Source: Gemmatirosa kalamazoonensis
GTDB taxonomy: Bacteria > Gemmatimonadota > Gemmatimonadetes > Gemmatimonadales > Gemmatimonadaceae
Reading direction: 5' to 3'
Length of the DNA: 64,000 nucleotides
NCBI RefSeq assembly: GCF_000522985.1
Contig: NZ_CP007128.1
Coordinates: 434,001 to 498,000, forward strand
The notes below the pieces were generated by a model that ran no database searches, was not told the DNA's origin, and worked only from the letters and a program-made list of their open reading frames with translations. Of the stretch, positions 61,501 through 64,000 are shown one piece after another. Each line of letters starts with the position of its first letter. The first letter of the stretch is position 1. The translations under genes and the position numbers were made by a program.

Positions 61501-61530
61501 TTGCCGAATCTGCACGGTAGCCGGTACGTT
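61501..61530 (+). promoter_or_regulatory. Predicted promoter of glutamine synthetase III
   Basis: TTGCCG (61501-61506), an 18-base spacer and TACGTT (61525-61530) lie 72 bases before the start codon, in the most A/T-rich stretch of the region (61421-61500). The hairpin CGGAAC-GTC-GTTCCG just upstream may end transcription of the lipoprotein gene or act as an operator. Confidence 0.5.
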
Positions 61531-61601
61531 ACGCCGTTCCCCAGCGGGTCCGGTCGTGCCCCCGTTCCCCGCCCTCACCGCCCCACCCGGAGCCACACTC
61601 C

Positions 61602-63830
61602 ATGGCCACCGCGCCTGCCGCCCCCCGCAAGGCCGCCCTGCACGACATGACCGTCAAAGCTCCCGCCCTCGCGCGCCTGAACGGCGACGCCAAGGGGGGA
61701 ACGCAGACGTCGCAGTACTTCGGTCAGAACACCTTCGGCGCGCGACAGATGCGCGACAAGCTGCCGAAGAAGGTCTTCCAGAAGCTCCAGGCGACGATCC
61801 GCCTCGGAAAGAAGCTCGACTCCGAGATCGCCGCGCCGATCGCCGAGGCGATCAAGGAGTGGGCGGTCTCGAAGGGGGTGACGCACTACACGCACTGGTT
61901 CCAGCCGCAGACGGGGCTCACCGCGGAGAAGCACGACGCCTTCCTGTCGTTCGACGACGAGGGGACGCCGATCGAGGCGTTCAGCGCCGCGCAGCTCATC
62001 CAGAGCGAGCCGGACGCGTCGAGCTTCCCGAGCGGCGGGCTGCGCGCGACGTGGGAGGCGCGCGGCTACACGGCGTGGAACCCGGCGAGCCCGGTGTTCG
62101 TGGTCGAGGGGCCGGGGACGCGCACGCTGTGCATCCCGTCGGTGTTCATCGGCTACAACGGCGAGGCGCTCGACGAGATGACGCCGCTGCTCCGCAGCTC
62201 CGACGTCCTCTCCGAGAAGGCGATCGCGCTGCTCGAGCTGCTCGGCGACTCGGGGGTGCAGCGCGTCATCACGACGCTCGGGCCGGAGCAGGAGTACTTC
62301 CTCATCGACCGCACGCAGTTCGCGCTGCGCCCCGACCTCGTGATGGCGGGCCGCACGCTCGTCGGCGCCGCGCCGCCGCGCGGGCAGCAGCTCGAGGACC
62401 ACTACTTCGGCAACATCCCGGAGCGCATCGCGGCGTGCATCGCCGAGGTGGAGCACGAGCTGTACAAGCTCGGCGTGCCGATCGTCACGCGGCACAACGA
62501 GGTCGCGCCGAGCCAGTTCGAGATGGCGCCGCGCTTCGAGGAGACCGACCTCGCCGTCGACCACAACCAGCTCGTGATGTCGACGCTGCGCCGCGTGGCG
62601 CTCCGCCACGGGCTGCAGGCGCTGCTGCACGAGAAGCCGTTCGCCGGCATCAACGGCTCGGGCAAGCACTGCAACTGGTCGATGTCGCTCGCCGCCGACA
62701 GCGCGGACCTCGACGGGCTGAACCTGCTGAAGCCGGGGAAGACGCCGCATCAGAACGTGCGCTTCCTCATCTTCCTCGCCGCCGTGCTGCAGGCCGTGCA
62801 CAAGCACGCCGGGCTGCTGCGCGCCGGCATCGGCACCTCGGGCAACGAGCACCGCCTGGGCGCGAACGAGGCGCCGCCGGCGATCATCTCTGTGTTCATG
62901 GGGCAGACGCTGTCGCAGATGATCGACGACATCAGCGCCGGCCGGTCGCGCGAGAAGCACGCGTCGCAGCAGCTCATCGACCTCGGCGTCGCGAAGCTCC
63001 CCGACATCGAGAAGGACAACACCGACCGCAACCGCACGTCGCCGTTCGCGTTCACGGGGAACAAGTTCGAGTTCCGCGCCGTGGGCTCGAGCCAGTCGAT
63101 CGCGTTCCCGGTGATGCTGCTGAACGTCGCCGTGGCCGAGGCGATCGAGGACCTCACGAACAAGCTGCGGAAGCAGCTCGAGACGACGAAGGAGATCGAC
63201 GACGCCGTGCTGGAGGTCGTGCGGCCGTCGTTCAAGGCGTCGGCGTCGGTGCTGTTCGAGGGGAACAACTACTCCGACGAGTGGGTGCAGGAGGCGGAGC
63301 GCCGCGGGCTGCTCAACCTGCGCCGCACCCCCGAGGCACTCGCGCAGCTCACCACGGAGTCGACGCGCAAGCTGTTCGCGAGCACCGGCGTGCTGAGCGA
63401 GGCCGAGCTCGAGAGCCGCTACCATGTGCGCGTCGAGCGGTACGTGAAGGACATGCTCATCGAGCTGCACACGCTGCAGCAGATCGTGGACACGCTGGTG
63501 CTGCCGGCGGCGTACTCGTACGCGAACGAGCTCGCGACGGGCGCCGCGCACGCGAAGTCGGCCGGCGTCGGCACGATCCCGCAGGTCGCCGCGGCGGACC
63601 GCGTCGGCAAGCTGATCGTCGCGCTCGAGGAGGCCCGCGGCGCGCTCGGCGAGGTGGTCACCCGTGCGGAGCACTCGCACGAGTCGCCGGACACCTGCGC
63701 GAAGCTGCTCACGAGCGAGGGTGCCGACGCGATGGCCGCCGTGCGCGCGGCGAGCGACGCGCTGGAGCTCGGCCTCCCCGACGACCACTGGCCGCTGCCG
63801 AAGTACCGGGAGATGCTGTTCCCGGTCTGA
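61602..63830 (+). CDS. glnN: Glutamine synthetase type III
   Basis: A 742-residue GSIII enzyme, the long form found in Bacteroidota, cyanobacteria and others. It makes glutamine from glutamate, ammonia and ATP. It shows THYTHWFQPQTG, the GSIII marker FPSGGLRATWEARGYTAW, LGPEQEYFL in the active site, VTRHNEVAPSQFEMAP and INGSGKHCNWSMS for nucleotide and glutamate binding, then a long helical C-terminus. The length and the absence of an adenylylation-site motif fit GSIII. GGAG lies ~10 bases before ATG 61602. Confidence 0.95.
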   Translation: MATAPAAPRKAALHDMTVKAPALARLNGDAKGGTQTSQYFGQNTFGARQMRDKLPKKVFQKLQATIRLGKKLDSEIAAPIAEAIKEWAVSKGVTHYTHWFQPQTGLTAEKHDAFLSFDDEGTPIEAFSAAQLIQSEPDASSFPSGGLRATWEARGYTAWNPASPVFVVEGPGTRTLCIPSVFIGYNGEALDEMTPLLRSSDVLSEKAIALLELLGDSGVQRVITTLGPEQEYFLIDRTQFALRPDLVMAGRTLVGAAPPRGQQLEDHYFGNIPERIAACIAEVEHELYKLGVPIVTRHNEVAPSQFEMAPRFEETDLAVDHNQLVMSTLRRVALRHGLQALLHEKPFAGINGSGKHCNWSMSLAADSADLDGLNLLKPGKTPHQNVRFLIFLAAVLQAVHKHAGLLRAGIGTSGNEHRLGANEAPPAIISVFMGQTLSQMIDDISAGRSREKHASQQLIDLGVAKLPDIEKDNTDRNRTSPFAFTGNKFEFRAVGSSQSIAFPVMLLNVAVAEAIEDLTNKLRKQLETTKEIDDAVLEVVRPSFKASASVLFEGNNYSDEWVQEAERRGLLNLRRTPEALAQLTTESTRKLFASTGVLSEAELESRYHVRVERYVKDMLIELHTLQQIVDTLVLPAAYSYANELATGAAHAKSAGVGTIPQVAAADRVGKLIVALEEARGALGEVVTRAEHSHESPDTCAKLLTSEGADAMAAVRAASDALELGLPDDHWPLPKYREMLFPV

Positions 63831-63857
63831 CGCGCGCACGGATCGTCATGCATGATA

Positions 63858-63886
63858 GGGCCCCGGGGTCGTCGACCCCGGGGCCC
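63858..63886. terminator. Palindromic terminator of the glutamine synthetase gene
   Basis: GGGCCCCGGGGTCG, one T, then the exact complement (14-base arms). It lies 28 bases after the stop codon. No U-tract follows. Confidence 0.75.
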
Positions 63887-64000
63887 TCGCGCGTTCGGAC
63901 CCGGAAATGACGACGGGATGAGAGCGGGATGACGGACGGCTGAAGGGTCCTGCGCACTGTCCCTCCGATCCGATTCTCGTAACCGCATCAGGAGGTCTCG
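63887..64000 (+). other. Likely 5' region of a gene starting beyond the window
   Basis: No coding frame is visible. AGGAGG at 63990-63995 is an almost perfect ribosome-binding sequence at the very end, so a plus-strand gene probably starts within a few bases of 64000. No clear promoter is seen upstream. Confidence 0.4.

Noticed and set aside
1-64000. Prophage, integron or insertion sequence
   Set aside because: No integrase, transposase, structural phage gene, terminal inverted repeat with target duplication or attachment site was found; base and codon use are uniform.

Overview
The window is very G+C-rich DNA from what looks like a member of the Gemmatimonadota (Gemmatimonas/Gemmatirosa-like). 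This is an inference. It rests on four ADOP-type FtsX-like permeases, three of them paired with PadR regulators, on a NirK nitrite reductase operon of denitrifier type, on many secreted lipoproteins, and on extreme third-position G+C. Genes are tightly packed, with stop/start overlaps of the ATGA, GTGA and TGATG kinds. No gap longer than about 270 bases lacks a gene or a recognisable non-coding element.

Layout. Positions 1-1242: end of a PadR-ADOP pair. 1452-12511: a five-gene minus-strand operon with two P-loop GTPases flanking a large GAP1-like protein, then a giant SEDS (FtsW/RodA)-transpeptidase fusion and a coiled-coil lipoprotein. This is the best candidate for an undescribed system. 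12647-17149: dicarboxylate/amino-acid symporter, then a second PadR-ADOP pair. 17232-21746: AhpD-like protein, SDR, a small membrane protein with a CRP-like class II promoter, a CHASE3 histidine kinase and a secreted lipoprotein. 21914-26144: a nitrite-reduction operon (Rrf2 remnant, nirK, nirV, SCO, a Ric N-terminal domain protein, cupin, two small CcoN/NorB-like membrane proteins). 26154-41614: HAF-repeat lipoprotein, third ADOP, a fused double LysR regulator, hybrid kinase, tRNA-Cys, chemoreceptor, envelope proteins, endonuclease III and a class I glutamine amidotransferase-like hydrolase.

41673-52210 is a minus-strand cluster rich in peptide-bond-forming enzymes: a GCS2 carboxylate-amine ligase, a circularly permuted ATP-grasp, three other ATP-grasp proteins and two alpha/beta-hydrolases. 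A GH57-like glycosidase with a frameshift lies upstream. The gamma-glutamyl hydrolase homologue at 40853-41614 sits at its downstream end. Together they suggest a small peptide or amide metabolite made and trimmed by this set. 52344-64000 holds an MqsA-like orphan regulator, a TPR protein, the fourth ADOP with its PadR, a cystathionine gamma-lyase/synthase family enzyme, an AlaX-type editing protein, a SWIM zinc-finger protein, three small envelope proteins and a type III glutamine synthetase.

Two sequence-level signals run through the window. First, at least eleven long imperfect hairpins lie immediately 3' of genes. Most have arms built from 7-14-base tandem units that differ from site to site. 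Second, the heptamer GCCTAAC/GTTAGGC recurs about 50 times in genes and gaps, although it carries three A/T bases in very G+C-rich DNA.
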